Source of the DNA: JBBRHH01 sp963788015
GTDB lineage: Bacteria > Planctomycetota > Phycisphaerae > Tepidisphaerales > Tepidisphaeraceae
Length of the DNA: 64,000 bases
NCBI GenBank assembly: GCA_963788015.1
Contig: CAWBEY010000012.1
Location: forward strand, 248,001 to 312,000
Direction: 5' to 3'
Shown: positions 38,347 through 47,432 of the stretch, one piece after another
How positions within the stretch are numbered: position 1 is the stretch's first letter
Layout: the number at the start of each line of letters is the position of its first letter
The notes under the pieces: generated by a model
What the model saw: the letters and a program-made list of their open reading frames with translations, nothing else
What the model was told of the DNA's origin: nothing
Databases searched by the model: none
Position numbers and translations under genes: made by a program

Positions 38347-39623
38347 TTAGAAGGTAAAGGTCAAGCCAACCGTGAAGATGTTGGCCTGCGGAAACGTCGC
38401 CTGATCCGTCACATGATCCAGCCCGCGCATCCAGTAGCGCTGGTAGCCCAGATGCAGGTCCAAATGCTCTCGCAACTTGACGATTGCATCCAGGCCCAGG
38501 GTGATGGTTTGCAATCTGGACAGGCGGTAGTCGGCTGAATAATAGTGTGGCGCACGGTCTGGATCGTTTGTCGGATCACCGGGGAACTGGATGCCGTAAA
38601 AGTCGGCGGCCGTCTGATGGTAATAGCGCACCGACGGCGACAGCACCACCGCTCGGCCGATCTTCTGAAACCACGCGACGCCGACGGTGTTGGCGAAGAT
38701 GCCATAGGAATCGTGATAAAAACGATACGTGCCTTCGATGCTGGCGTCGAGCGGCTTGATGGCTTGGGTGAGCGAAAGCAAGACGGCCTCGGACGTGCGA
38801 TTCGACGGCCGTTTTTCTCCGGCGAGCACAACGCGGTTGTCCGGGTCCAGGCTCGATTCATTGAACACCACCGCGCGATACGGATCAGTCAGATATCCGT
38901 GCGCGTAGCCGATGGTCGCATTGGCGCCCACCACTGTCGTCGGCCCCAGCAACTGCGTGCCGCCGATGATGAAGTTGTCGCTGTTCTTGAAGGTGCTGTG
39001 GGTGAGGAAGGTGAACGCATTGGTCAACACGCGGTCGTAGGCGTGCGACCAGCCAAGGCTCACGGTGGTGTTCTTGTCGTTGAATTCGTAGGAGTAATTT
39101 AGCGCGAAGGCATAGGACCGGTAATCCGATTCGTTGCTGAAGCTGAACTCCGGGACGAGGCGATGCGGGCCCATCGTCAGGCCGATGGCCACATCGGTGC
39201 CGACGCGCTGGTCTGGGCTGTCGGATGTGGGAAGTGTGTTCTGGGCCATCGCGCGAACCGGGCCGCTTTGCGACGCGCCGGAAACGCCATCCAGTTGCCG
39301 GGTGTATCCGGTGATCTGCGATGGAGGAATTGCACGGCCTGAAAACGGATCGCGCATGCGGAGTTGCTTGATGGGGGTGCGCCCGTTGGTGTGGCGCCGG
39401 AGATTCCGTCGTAGACTTCACGAACCGTCAAATCCAGCCAGGGCGTGATGGTCTTCTGTATGCGCAGCGTGTCAGTGTTGACCTGGATCCGGCCATGTTC
39501 TTCGGCGTAAGTCTGATGGCTGATTCCGATGGAGTCTTCGGCACGATCTCGCGAGACGGCAATCAAGGGCAAACTCAGCGCCAATGCCAGGCGCCTGGAT
39601 CGGACGGCCATTCGCTTGCCCAT
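38347..39623 (-). CDS. DUF3570 outer-membrane-like protein with two ApbE flavinylation motifs (one frameshift)
   Basis: A signal peptide (LALALSLPLIAVSRDRA) is followed by the DUF3570 start (DSIGISHQTYAEEHGRIQ, TLRIQKTITPWLDLTVRE). Two matches to the ApbE acceptor consensus (D-G-x-S/T-G-A-T/S) follow: DGISGAT at 39390-39410 and DGVSGAS at 39271-39291. The remaining 280 residues are alternating amphipathic strands ending in GLTFTF, like an outer-membrane beta-barrel. The frame slips at a run of five G (39373-39377) between the motifs. It is first in an operon with ApbE, TlpA and DUF4266. I infer a flavinylated envelope redox protein. Confidence 0.8.
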
Positions 39624-39701
39624 TCAAACCTCTGATGCCCAGTGCCGACCGCTACGTCTCAAACTGCCTCCATCGCTGCAAATCGAGCGGCTACCTGCAA
39701 T

Positions 39702-40220
39702 TTACTTGGCCGGATGAAATCTGAACACGAATTTCTGAGTCGTGGCCGAGGCGGCCACGGCAATCGTGCCTTTGCCTGCACCATGGGCGTAGGAGCCCGT
39801 GCCTTTGACGAAAAAGAAGGACAACGACGGGGGGAGGGAGCCGGGAGTCTGGGGCGGGCCGTGCAAGGACAGGGTGATCACGCCGTGGGTGGTGGTGAGA
39901 ATGAGGCGGCCGCTGGCCTTGCCGTTGGCGATCAGGCCGGGCGTCTGCACATGGCCCGTCAGGGTGAACTTGCCCAGGGTGGCCGTTTTGCCCGAGCCAT
40001 TCAAGATGTATTGAGAGCCGGCGTCGGGGTTGCCGAAGGGGTGGGTGTATTTACCGGCGACATTGAAGGCGGCGGGGAACAGATTTTTGACGGCCGCCGT
40101 GAGTTGCGGGCTGGCAATCAGTGCGGTGGCGGCGGTCACGGGCGCGGGGTCGGCGCCTGCGACGGCACAAAATAGCGCCCGGCCTTCCAACTGCTCCAGA
40201 CCGAATGAGTGAAGATCCAT
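39702..40220 (-). CDS. Hypothetical protein with planctomycete LEQLEGR-type N-terminus
   Basis: A 172-residue protein starting MDLHSFGLEQLEGRALFCAV. This resembles the LExLExR leader seen on many exported planctomycete proteins. The rest is Ala/Gly/Thr-rich beta sequence (YILNGSGKTATLGKFTLTGH; ASGRLILTTTHGVITLSLHG; GTGSYAHGAGKGTIAVAAS) resembling a small adhesin-like or CHRD-like barrel. Probably surface-exposed. It lies 78 bases upstream of the DUF3570 operon on the same strand and may or may not be part of it. Confidence 0.6.
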   Translation of the reverse strand: MDLHSFGLEQLEGRALFCAVAGADPAPVTAATALIASPQLTAAVKNLFPAAFNVAGKYTHPFGNPDAGSQYILNGSGKTATLGKFTLTGHVQTPGLIANGKASGRLILTTTHGVITLSLHGPPQTPGSLPPSLSFFFVKGTGSYAHGAGKGTIAVAASATTQKFVFRFHPAK

Positions 40221-40748
40221 GATTCTCCTGTGGTGTTCAGATTTTAGCGAATGAATTCAGGCGGCATGAACTCGTGTGCAACTGCGATAGCCACCTATCG
40301 ACACGGGCGGAAAAACCTGCCGTAAAAGTGTCGTTCGTGGTGGTTATTCAAAGACATTTTCCAAGCGAGGGCGTCTGGAAGTAGGGGCTTTTGAACGCAT
40401 TTCACCGACGGAGATGATTGTGCCATTTCTCCTCCTCTTGTCAACGGGGGCGGGGTTCACATGCCCCTCCCAATCCCCCGGCCCCATCCACCGGCCACGC
40501 CGACAGCATACCCTGTAAATCCCGCCCGCCCCTACTTCCGGGCCCGAACGCCCCCCACCGTCACAGACTCCAACTGACCCGACCCCCGTCCCCAATCCGA
40601 AATCCGACAATCCGCCCTCCGCAGAATCGCTTAATTAAAAGAACATGCCAAATTCTGATTGACGTTCGCTTTCCCGCCGTTCAAAATATACAGTCGTGAC
40701 ATTGGACTGTAATCTAAACGCAATCATCGCCAGCGGGAAGGCTTGTCC
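40221..40748. other. Intergenic region between divergent genes
   Basis: About 530 bases with no convincing gene; a minus-strand frame at 40344-40610 has no support. The middle part is very C-rich on the plus strand and low in complexity. The last 130 bases are AT-richer and hold a candidate promoter. Confidence 0.5.
40659..40687 (+). promoter_or_regulatory. Candidate promoter of the sulfotransferase gene
   Basis: TTGACG and CAAAAT are separated by 17 bases in an AT-rich stretch 61 bases before the ATG at 40749. Confidence 0.4.
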
Positions 40749-41645
40749 ATGAGCCTCCCCAATTTCTTCCTCGTGGCGCACCCAAATGCGGCACCAGTTC
40801 CATGCACGACTGGCTCGGCCAGCATCCCGACGTCTTCATGCCCCGCATCAAGGAACCCCACTATTTCGACCGCGATTTCTCCCCCAACTCCATCTGGTGC
40901 ATCCGCGACAAGGCCCGTTACCTCCGCATGTTCCGGGACGGCGCCAACTGCAAGCGCATCGGCGAGTCCACCACTTGGTATCTTTATTCCGAAGCCGCGC
41001 CCGGGAGATCCGTGCTGCGTCTCCCGGGCGCGCATTATTGCCATGCTCCGCCACCCCGTGGACGCCATGTACTCCCTCCACGGCCATTACCTCTATTCCG
41101 GCCAGGAAGGCATCTACGACTTTCTCGACGCCCTCGCCGCCCAACCCGACCGCCGGGCAGGCCGCCGCCTCAACTCCGGCGTCCTCTTCCCCAAGGCCAT
41201 GCTCTACAGCGAAGTCTACAGCTACCCCCGCCAGCTCCAGCTCTACTTCAACGAATTTGGCGCCGAAAACGTCAAGGTCATCCTCTTCGACGAATTCACC
41301 GCCAATCCCGCCCGCATCTACCGCGAAACCCTCGACTTCCTTGGCTTGGACCGCACCTTCGAACCACGCTTTGATGTCGTCAATCCCGCCAAAGACGTCA
41401 GCCCCTCTCTCAGCCGCTTCCTCCTCCTCAGCCCGCGCCTCCGCCGCCTGATCCACGCTCTTGTCCCTCGAAAACTTCACCAGCGCGGCTACACCGCCCT
41501 CACCCGCGTCACCGGCCGAATCCAACGCCCCGCACGAATCCCCACCGATCTTCGCAATCAACTCCTCCCCACCGTCCGCGCCGACATCGAACAGTTGCAG
41601 CAAATCCTCCGCCGCGACCTCTCCCACTGGCTTTGCCCGGCCTGA
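40749..41645 (+). CDS. PAPS-dependent sulfotransferase (two frameshifts)
   Basis: Transfers sulfate from PAPS to a hydroxyl or amine of a glycan or lipid. The start MSLPNFFLVAHP leads into the 5'-phosphosulfate loop. Restoring one A in a run at 40784-40786 gives the expected PKCGTSSMHDWLGQHPDVFM, then RIKEPHYFDRDF. A second shift lies near 41000-41030, after which IIAMLRHPVDAMYSLHGHYL supplies the 3'-phosphate-binding motif (RHPVDAMYS). FDEFTANPARIYRETLDFLG is also typical. Joined length is about 300 residues. A sulfated envelope or exopolysaccharide is plausible; the target is unknown. Confidence 0.85.
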   Translation: MSLPNFFLVAHPNAAPVPCTTGSASIPTSSCPASRNPTISTAISPPTPSGASATRPVTSACSGTAPTASASASPPLGIFIPKPRPGDPCCVSRARIIAMLRHPVDAMYSLHGHYLYSGQEGIYDFLDALAAQPDRRAGRRLNSGVLFPKAMLYSEVYSYPRQLQLYFNEFGAENVKVILFDEFTANPARIYRETLDFLGLDRTFEPRFDVVNPAKDVSPSLSRFLLLSPRLRRLIHALVPRKLHQRGYTALTRVTGRIQRPARIPTDLRNQLLPTVRADIEQLQQILRRDLSHWLCPA

Positions 41646-41649
41646 CCTC

Positions 41650-43512
41650 CTATTGACGCTGCAATCGCGCCAACAACACCACCGCCAGCACAAACACGCC
41701 CACGTTCCCGCTCCAGATCACGCCAATTCCCGCCCGCAGCGAGTCTGGGCCATTCTCACCCAGGTGTTGCCCCGTGGAAATCAGCGCGATCGTCAACAAC
41801 GCCGGCACCACGCTGATGCCAAACGCCGTCAAAAAATCCCCGCTCTTAAACAGCATCCCCAGCACGCAACCCACCATGACCAGAATCAGGCAACTCACCG
41901 CAAATGACGCCCGGCTATGCCCCTCGGCCGTGATGTGACACAGCACATCGTTCAGCGCGCGCGACAGATCCTTAAACCTGCTCACGTCCGTCCTGGTAAA
42001 CAGCTTCCATTTCGTCGCGTCCGACCCCGGCGGAATTCCCTTGTCCACTTTTTGCAGCGCATAAAATCCCGCGCCGTTGTAGACGACGATGTCATCCGCC
42101 GCGTACGCCTTCCAATCGCCCCAGTCTCCCCGCTGGCGCGCATGGCTTGCCACGCTCGGCGGCAGCTTGCTCAGATCCACATCCCCCTTGCCACGCAACG
42201 CCGCCCGAAGGTTTTCATCCACCGACTCAGGCCCAACGGCCGCCAGATTATCCGGCATCGGCATCGTAAAAATATGTTTCAGCGTCGTGTGCGCCGACGC
42301 CGGCCCCTCGCCGTTCTGGTGGCTCTCCCCCGTCAACTCAACCGACACCCGCATCTGGTTGTCTTCCGGATTCGAATTGGCCTGCGCGATCGCCTCCACC
42401 CGCACCCGGGCCGCCAGCGCATCATCCGTCCACTTGTCGCTCTCCTTTTGAAAGCTGAAATGAACCTGCGGCAGCAAGAGTTCCCCCTCGGCCGTCTTCT
42501 GCGACGTTAATCGCACGCCATCCGCGCTCAGTTCCACCTTCGGATCTCCCCGCTGAAGTCGATAGATGCCCCCCTCCGCGGCGAAATCAAATTTTCCCAC
42601 CGCGTTCAACTCCGTCGTCATTCGCTTCAAAAACTCCGCCTCCGCCTCCTTGCGCACCAGCACGTCCAACTGTTCCCGCACCTTCCGGCTCTTCTGGGGC
42701 GAGTTGAACAGCTCCTTCAACTTCCGAATATCCATGAACTGCGTCTTCTCACGAATCGGCGAAGGAACATCAATCGGCCCAAAATCCCCCTCCGCCACCA
42801 CCGCCTCAAGCCCCAGCGCATCGATCCGCATCCCATTGGTCAACCGCGCCGAAAAATGGATGTCCTCTCCTTTGCGCCTGATGTACGCCTTGGCGACGTC
42901 CGCCACCCAGATCTCCCGCGGCGGGTCGGTGTTTTTCCCGCCCGCGTCCCCGCCATACTTCGCAAACACCACCCCATTCAACAGCACCACCTGCGTTTCG
43001 GGCTCAAGCTCCGGCGGCGGACTTAATTCCGCCGTGTTCGCATAAATTGTATAACCCCCAATCTGAAGCTGATGCGACCGATCGATCTTTCGCTTCACCA
43101 CCTCCGCGATGTTCGTGAAAACCACCTTCTCGGCCTTCAACAGATAATGCGGCGCAACAAAACAGAGGCACAGCAGGCTTACAATCGCCAGCGTAAGCCC
43201 CATCACCACGGCCGGCAGCGTCAGCGCCATGTTGCTGATCCCGCAAGCCCTGCACGCCGTTAATTCGTTGTCCGATGCAAGCCGCCCATACACCATCGTC
43301 GTCGCGAACAGTGCTGCAATCGGCAGCGAATACGTCTGCGTGGCCGGCATAAAACACGACAGCATCCGCGCCGCCTGGGATGCGCTCAGGCCATACTCCG
43401 TCAGCGGCTTCAACAGCCCCCCAAAGCTCATGATCCCGGCCAGAACCCCCGACGCCATGAGAAATATTCTGACCAGGTCCTTCAGGATGTACCAAAATAG
43501 TGTTCGACTCAT
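41650..43512 (-). CDS. LptF/LptG-family permease
   Basis: About 620 residues. The N-terminus (MSRTLFWYILKDLVRIFLMA) and first three helices, with GLLKPLTEYGLSASQAARML and PIAALFATTMVYGRLASDNE, are characteristic of YjgP/YjgQ (LptF/G), the membrane part of the LPS transporter LptB2FG. Three C-terminal helices (FAVSCLILVMVGCVLGMLF; FLTAFGISVVPALLTIALI; GNVGVFVLAVVLLARL) close the protein. The periplasmic part between is about 400 residues, much larger than in E. coli, with extra beta-rich sequence. The frame is intact. I start at 43512; an ATG at 43524 is also possible. Confidence 0.85.
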   Translation of the reverse strand: MSRTLFWYILKDLVRIFLMASGVLAGIMSFGGLLKPLTEYGLSASQAARMLSCFMPATQTYSLPIAALFATTMVYGRLASDNELTACRACGISNMALTLPAVVMGLTLAIVSLLCLCFVAPHYLLKAEKVVFTNIAEVVKRKIDRSHQLQIGGYTIYANTAELSPPPELEPETQVVLLNGVVFAKYGGDAGGKNTDPPREIWVADVAKAYIRRKGEDIHFSARLTNGMRIDALGLEAVVAEGDFGPIDVPSPIREKTQFMDIRKLKELFNSPQKSRKVREQLDVLVRKEAEAEFLKRMTTELNAVGKFDFAAEGGIYRLQRGDPKVELSADGVRLTSQKTAEGELLLPQVHFSFQKESDKWTDDALAARVRVEAIAQANSNPEDNQMRVSVELTGESHQNGEGPASAHTTLKHIFTMPMPDNLAAVGPESVDENLRAALRGKGDVDLSKLPPSVASHARQRGDWGDWKAYAADDIVVYNGAGFYALQKVDKGIPPGSDATKWKLFTRTDVSRFKDLSRALNDVLCHITAEGHSRASFAVSCLILVMVGCVLGMLFKSGDFLTAFGISVVPALLTIALISTGQHLGENGPDSLRAGIGVIWSGNVGVFVLAVVLLARLQRQ

Positions 43513-43636
43513 CTCTGCCCCCATCCTATAGCCCCCCTCCCCAACTGCAATCCGCCCGCCTCCATACATACGCAAACGAGTTGACACCTCCCGCCCCGCA
43601 TCACATGATCCATGCCGCCTTCACCGGAGGCCCGCC

Positions 43637-45941
43637 ATGCCCGTTCATTCTCCCAGCACCTTTAGGCGAATCCTCCTCCTCATCCCGTGCCTCATCGCAA
43701 TCAGCGCCGCCGCGCCACCCGTTCCCCCTGACGCCCTCATGCACCAGGGCACCGACGCCTATCGTCAAGGCCATCTCTCCCAGGCCCAGCAACTCTGGCA
43801 AGCCGCCGCCAGCGCCTACGACTTCGCCGGCCAATCCCCCATGGCCACCGACGCCCTCCTCAACGCCGCCGGCGCTGCCGAAGCCCTCGGCAACTACGAC
43901 GATAGCCTAACGCTGCTCAACAACGCCGCCCGCCGCGCTGACGCCGCCAAGGACACCCGCGCCTCATCGCCGCCCTCCGCCAACGCTCGTCCATCCATCT
44001 TGCAATGCGCGAAATTCCACAATCCCAAGCCGACATCGATCGCGGCACCGACCTTATCGCCAATCGCACCGATCACCCGGAATGGCCCGCCCTCACCAAC
44101 GCCCGCGGCAATCTCAATCTCTTCAAAGGCGACATTCCCGCCGCCCTTCACGACTACGACGCCTGCATCGCCTCGGCCTCCTCCGATCTTCTCAAAGCCT
44201 CCGCCGCCGCCAATGCCACCCTCGCCCAATCCCGTCTGGACGAACCGAAGCTCACCCACAAGCGCCTCGATGAAGCCCAGACCCTCGCGCAAGCCCTCCC
44301 CGACGCCCACGACAAGTCCTATATCAACCTCACCCTCGGCCAGGCCTGGGAAAAACTCGCCGCCGCTGATCCTCCGGCCCGCGCTGCGCACACCCTCCAG
44401 TCCTACAACGCCTATCAGCGCGCCGCCGGCATCGCCCGTCAAATTGGCGACAAGCCCCTCCTCTCCTACGCCCTGGGCTATACCGCCCATCTCTACGAGC
44501 TCGACGGCCGCTTCAACGATGCCCTCCCCCTCACCCGCCAAGCCGCCTTCATCGCACAAGAATCCGCCGCGACCGATTCCCTTTATCGGTGGCAGTGGCA
44601 GATTGGCCGCCTCCTCGCCCAACTCAACCAGCTTGATTCCGCCATCGCCTCCTGCCAATCCGCCGCCGCCACCCTGCGCCCATCCGCAACACCCTCGCCC
44701 TCGGCCACGGCAATCAACCCACTGAACTTTCCTTCCGCGACGGTGTCGGCCGCCTCTACCGCGACCTGGCCGACTACCTTCTCCAGCGCGCCGATACTCA
44801 AGTCGATCCCGCCGCCGCCCGAGACGATCTCCTCCTCGCCCGCCAAACCATGGAAGAGCTCAAAACCGCCGAGCTCGAAGACTACTTCAAAGACGCCTGC
44901 ACCAACCTCGCCAAAGAGCATCAAAAAGCCATCGACGTTATCGATCCCCACACCGCCATCCTCTATCTCATCCCCTTGGCCGACCGCCTCGAAATCATCG
45001 TCACTGCCGGCCCCGATGTCCGGCATTTCAAAGTCCCCCTCACCCAGCAGCGCCTCACCGAGGAAGTCACCGCCTTCCGCCGAGAGATCGACGACCTCAC
45101 CACCTCCCGCGAGCGCTACCAGGCCATTCAGCTTTACCAGTGGATCATTGCCCCCCTCAAGCCCCTTCTCGACCAGCACCAGGTTGATACCCTCGTCTTC
45201 GTCCCCGACGGCCCGTTGCGCGACATCCCCATGGCCGCCCTCCACGACACCCAGCATTACCTCGTCGAGTCCTACGCCATCGCCGTCACGCCCGGCCTCA
45301 GCCTCATCGCCCCCACCCCCATCCACCGCCAGAACCTTCAGGTCCTGGTCTCGGGCCTCTCCGATCCCCGGGAAAAAGGTTTCGCGCCCCTCCCCTACGT
45401 GAAGGCGGAGATTGACCAGCTCGAAAAACTCTACAGTGGCACCCAGCTTTTCAATGACACCTTCACCGTCCAGAACCTCAACACCCAGCTCACCCACAAC
45501 AACTTCGGCATCGTTCACATAGCCTCCCACGGCCAATTCGGCGGCGATCCTGCCCGCACCTTCGTCCTGGCCTACGATGGCCGCGTCACCCTCAATCAGC
45601 TTCAGGCCATGATCAGCCCCAGCATCGCCAAGCTCGACCAACCCCTCGAACTCCTCACCCTCAGCGCCTGCGAAACCGCCGCCGGCGACGATCGCGCCGG
45701 CCTGGGCCTCGCGGGCGTCGCAGTCCACGCCGGCGCCCGAAGCACCCTCGCCACCCTCTGGAGCGTCAACGATCAGGTCTCCCAGCGCCTGGTCCTCTCC
45801 TTCTACCGCCACCTGAAAGACAACCCCTCCCTCACCAAGGCCAAAGCACTCCAGGAAGCCCAAAAAGAACTGATCCACGAAGCCCGCCACGACGACCCCT
45901 ATTTCTGGTCCCCCTACCTGATCGTCGGCAACTGGCTTTAA
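43637..45941 (+). CDS. Secreted TPR-CHAT protein (two frameshifts)
   Basis: A signal peptide (ILLLIPCLIAISAAA) is followed by TPR-like helices (GTDAYRQGHLSQAQQLWQAA; LNAAGAAEALGNYDDSLTLL; PLLSYALGYTAHLYELDGRF), then a linker and a C-terminal CHAT caspase-like peptidase domain. The CHAT domain has the catalytic His in IVHIASHGQFGG and Cys in LLTLSACETAAGDD, with GLGLAGVAVHAGARSTLATL and FWSPYLIVGNWL. Frame shifts lie near 43950-43975 and 44675-44700. Joined length is about 767 residues. In cyanobacteria and planctomycetes such proteins often neighbour ShlB/FHA-type two-partner secretion genes; a ShlB fragment lies 3 kb downstream. Confidence 0.85.
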
Positions 45942-45994
45942 CCCTTGCCTTCATCGCCCCGTTGCCCACCTCCGTCTCTTCAATCGACAGGCAT

Positions 45995-46243
45995 TCATTT
46001 GGTCTGCTTGGCGGCCCGAAGACTCTCCAGCCTCTGCTTGAGCGCATTGAGTTCCGCCTGCTGAGCGTCACTGATACCGCGACGCCGCCGCTGCGTCTCC
46101 AAAACAAACACCCGCTCACTTGCAATCGTAAATTCATCATCCCCCCGGCCCCCCCGCCCATGCCACGCCACCCACCCGGCAACGCCCACCACCACGATCG
46201 CCACCACCACAATTAACACAATCGAGAAATTGATGTTCGCCAT
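45995..46243 (-). CDS. Tiny single-pass membrane protein, copy 1
   Basis: An 82-residue protein: one membrane helix (FSIVLIVVVAIVVVGVAGWV), a short Gly/Arg linker, then a charged helix (SERVFVLETQRRRRGISDAQ, AELNALKQRLESLRAAK). It lies within a 217-base sequence repeated at 49447-49663. It could be a membrane-bound regulator or assembly factor; no family is recognised. Identity of the two copies apart from one base argues for a recent duplication or an assembly artefact. Confidence 0.6.
   Translation of the reverse strand: MANINFSIVLIVVVAIVVVGVAGWVAWHGRGGRGDDEFTIASERVFVLETQRRRRGISDAQQAELNALKQRLESLRAAKQTK
46027..46243. repeat. 217-base duplication, copy A
   Basis: Identical to 49447-49663 except at 46044 (G) versus 49464 (A), which changes Ala to Val in the encoded small protein. 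Its right border is exactly the start codon of that gene (minus strand). Confidence 0.9.
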
Positions 46244-46381
46244 TACACACCTGAATTCAGTTAACCCGGCAATCAAAGGCTACTGAGGCAGAATGAACGT
46301 CAAGTACGAATTTCCGAATGCCCCTTCTGCGTGCCACGGTGCTTCTGGTTTAGTTGCCCATTATGTAGCCGCTTCATTTTC

Positions 46382-46771
46382 TCACTCTGGCTCCCGAAAC
46401 AATTTCAGGGAGGGCGCGGCGCGCTGCATGAGAACGAAATGGGCGTCACGTGTCCAAAGTTCCATGCCGTTTGCAATCGCCAGCGAGGCGAGTACTGCAT
46501 CCGGAAACGGAACTGTCACGCCATGGCTGCGTAGAACACGCAGGAGGTCACCCACATCATCCCAGATATTTTCTGGCGTCGGCAAGCTGCCGAGTGTGTT
46601 GAGCATTGCAATAGCCTCTCGGCGATCTGCGTCGGAACGAGCGCCGTGAAGGAGTTCTGCCCGCACGACGCCGCATACAGCACCGCCTTGGTTGCGGAGT
46701 ACTTCTATAAGTCTCCGTGGATCCGCTGCTCGGAGAACAGCGATCAGAATATTGGTGTCAATGAGGATCAT
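46382..46771 (-). CDS. vapC: VapC-like PIN-domain toxin
   Basis: A 129-residue PIN-domain ribonuclease. Acidic active-site residues are visible: Asp5 in MILIDTNIL, Glu in VVRAELLHGAR, Asp in FPDAVLASLA and Asp in LWTRDAHF. Such toxins cleave tRNA or rRNA and are blocked by a cognate antitoxin. The start overlaps the stop of the upstream gene by four bases (ATGA), the standard antitoxin-toxin order. Confidence 0.85.
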   Translation of the reverse strand: MILIDTNILIAVLRAADPRRLIEVLRNQGGAVCGVVRAELLHGARSDADRREAIAMLNTLGSLPTPENIWDDVGDLLRVLRSHGVTVPFPDAVLASLAIANGMELWTRDAHFVLMQRAAPSLKLFREPE

Positions 46772-47031
46772 TGCACTCGATCTTCAGCATCCAACATGTC
46801 GCGGGCATCCTGCTCCGCAAGTGCAGCGAAGTCATAGGTCTGGCCAAGAGCCAGGGCAGCCCGGTGAAATGTATCCCAGTCGCCAGTTCCCGGAGCAACC
46901 GCCGCAACTGGGAACGCGGACGCCGGCTGGTCCTGAATAACGATCTCGACCGAATGCCCAAGAAATGGGATCAGTTCCGGCAGGTGCAGGGTATCGGAAT
47001 CAATGGTCCGGCGGATGCGAATTACATTCAT
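46768..47031 (-). CDS. Putative VapB-type antitoxin
   Basis: An 87-residue protein immediately upstream of, and coupled to, the PIN toxin. The N-terminus (IRIRRTIDSDTLHLPELIPF, then LGHSVEIVI) is a beta-rich dimerisation or DNA-binding element like that of small antitoxins. The C-terminal half is acidic and helical (FAALAEQDARDMLDAEDR), suitable for covering the toxin active site. Assignment rests on position and layout rather than strong sequence similarity. Confidence 0.7.
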   Translation of the reverse strand: MNVIRIRRTIDSDTLHLPELIPFLGHSVEIVIQDQPASAFPVAAVAPGTGDWDTFHRAALALGQTYDFAALAEQDARDMLDAEDRVQ

Positions 47032-47432
47032 AATGCTTCTCCTGCCACCATTCTATGCGGCCGCCGCAATATTCTCATCATCCCGATCCTCTCGCTACCG
47101 CGACCTTCGCACAATTTTAAATTCTGCGATGACGCGTGCTCCAGCGGATTATTTCGGCGAATGCGTGTAGGGCAGACCTGGAGCATTACTCGTCTTGGTG
47201 GCGCGCGTTCAACGCTGATTTCTGAACCTGCCGGGCTTTAAAGAGTCGCGGCATGGAAGCCTACCCGACCAAAGTGCGTGAACAGGTGCTCGGAGCGTAC
47301 GAGCGCGGAATGCAGAGCCTCGGCGCCGTTCGTCGCGACGCTGGTGGACGTTACCGGGCCGATCATTTACTTCACCGTTGCGTCCGCAGTTTTGCATGGA
47401 ACGCTGCTGTAAGCGGTGTAAGAAACGTGCGG
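47032..47432. other. Intergenic region with possible transposase scrap
   Basis: Four hundred bases upstream of the antitoxin. A plus-strand frame beginning at 47253 (MEAYPTKVREQVLGAYERG) resembles the N-terminus of IS630-type transposases for about 25 residues, then loses similarity. At most it is a remnant. Nothing else is recognised. Confidence 0.3.

Noticed and set aside
40344..40610. Possible 88-codon minus-strand gene
   Set aside because: Low-complexity Gly-rich translation, no ribosome-binding site, and it lies in a C-rich intergenic tract.
44583..45890. Minus-strand frame of about 435 codons opposite the CHAT gene
   Set aside because: Gly/Glu/Val-rich antisense of a strong CHAT domain; no start context and no motif.
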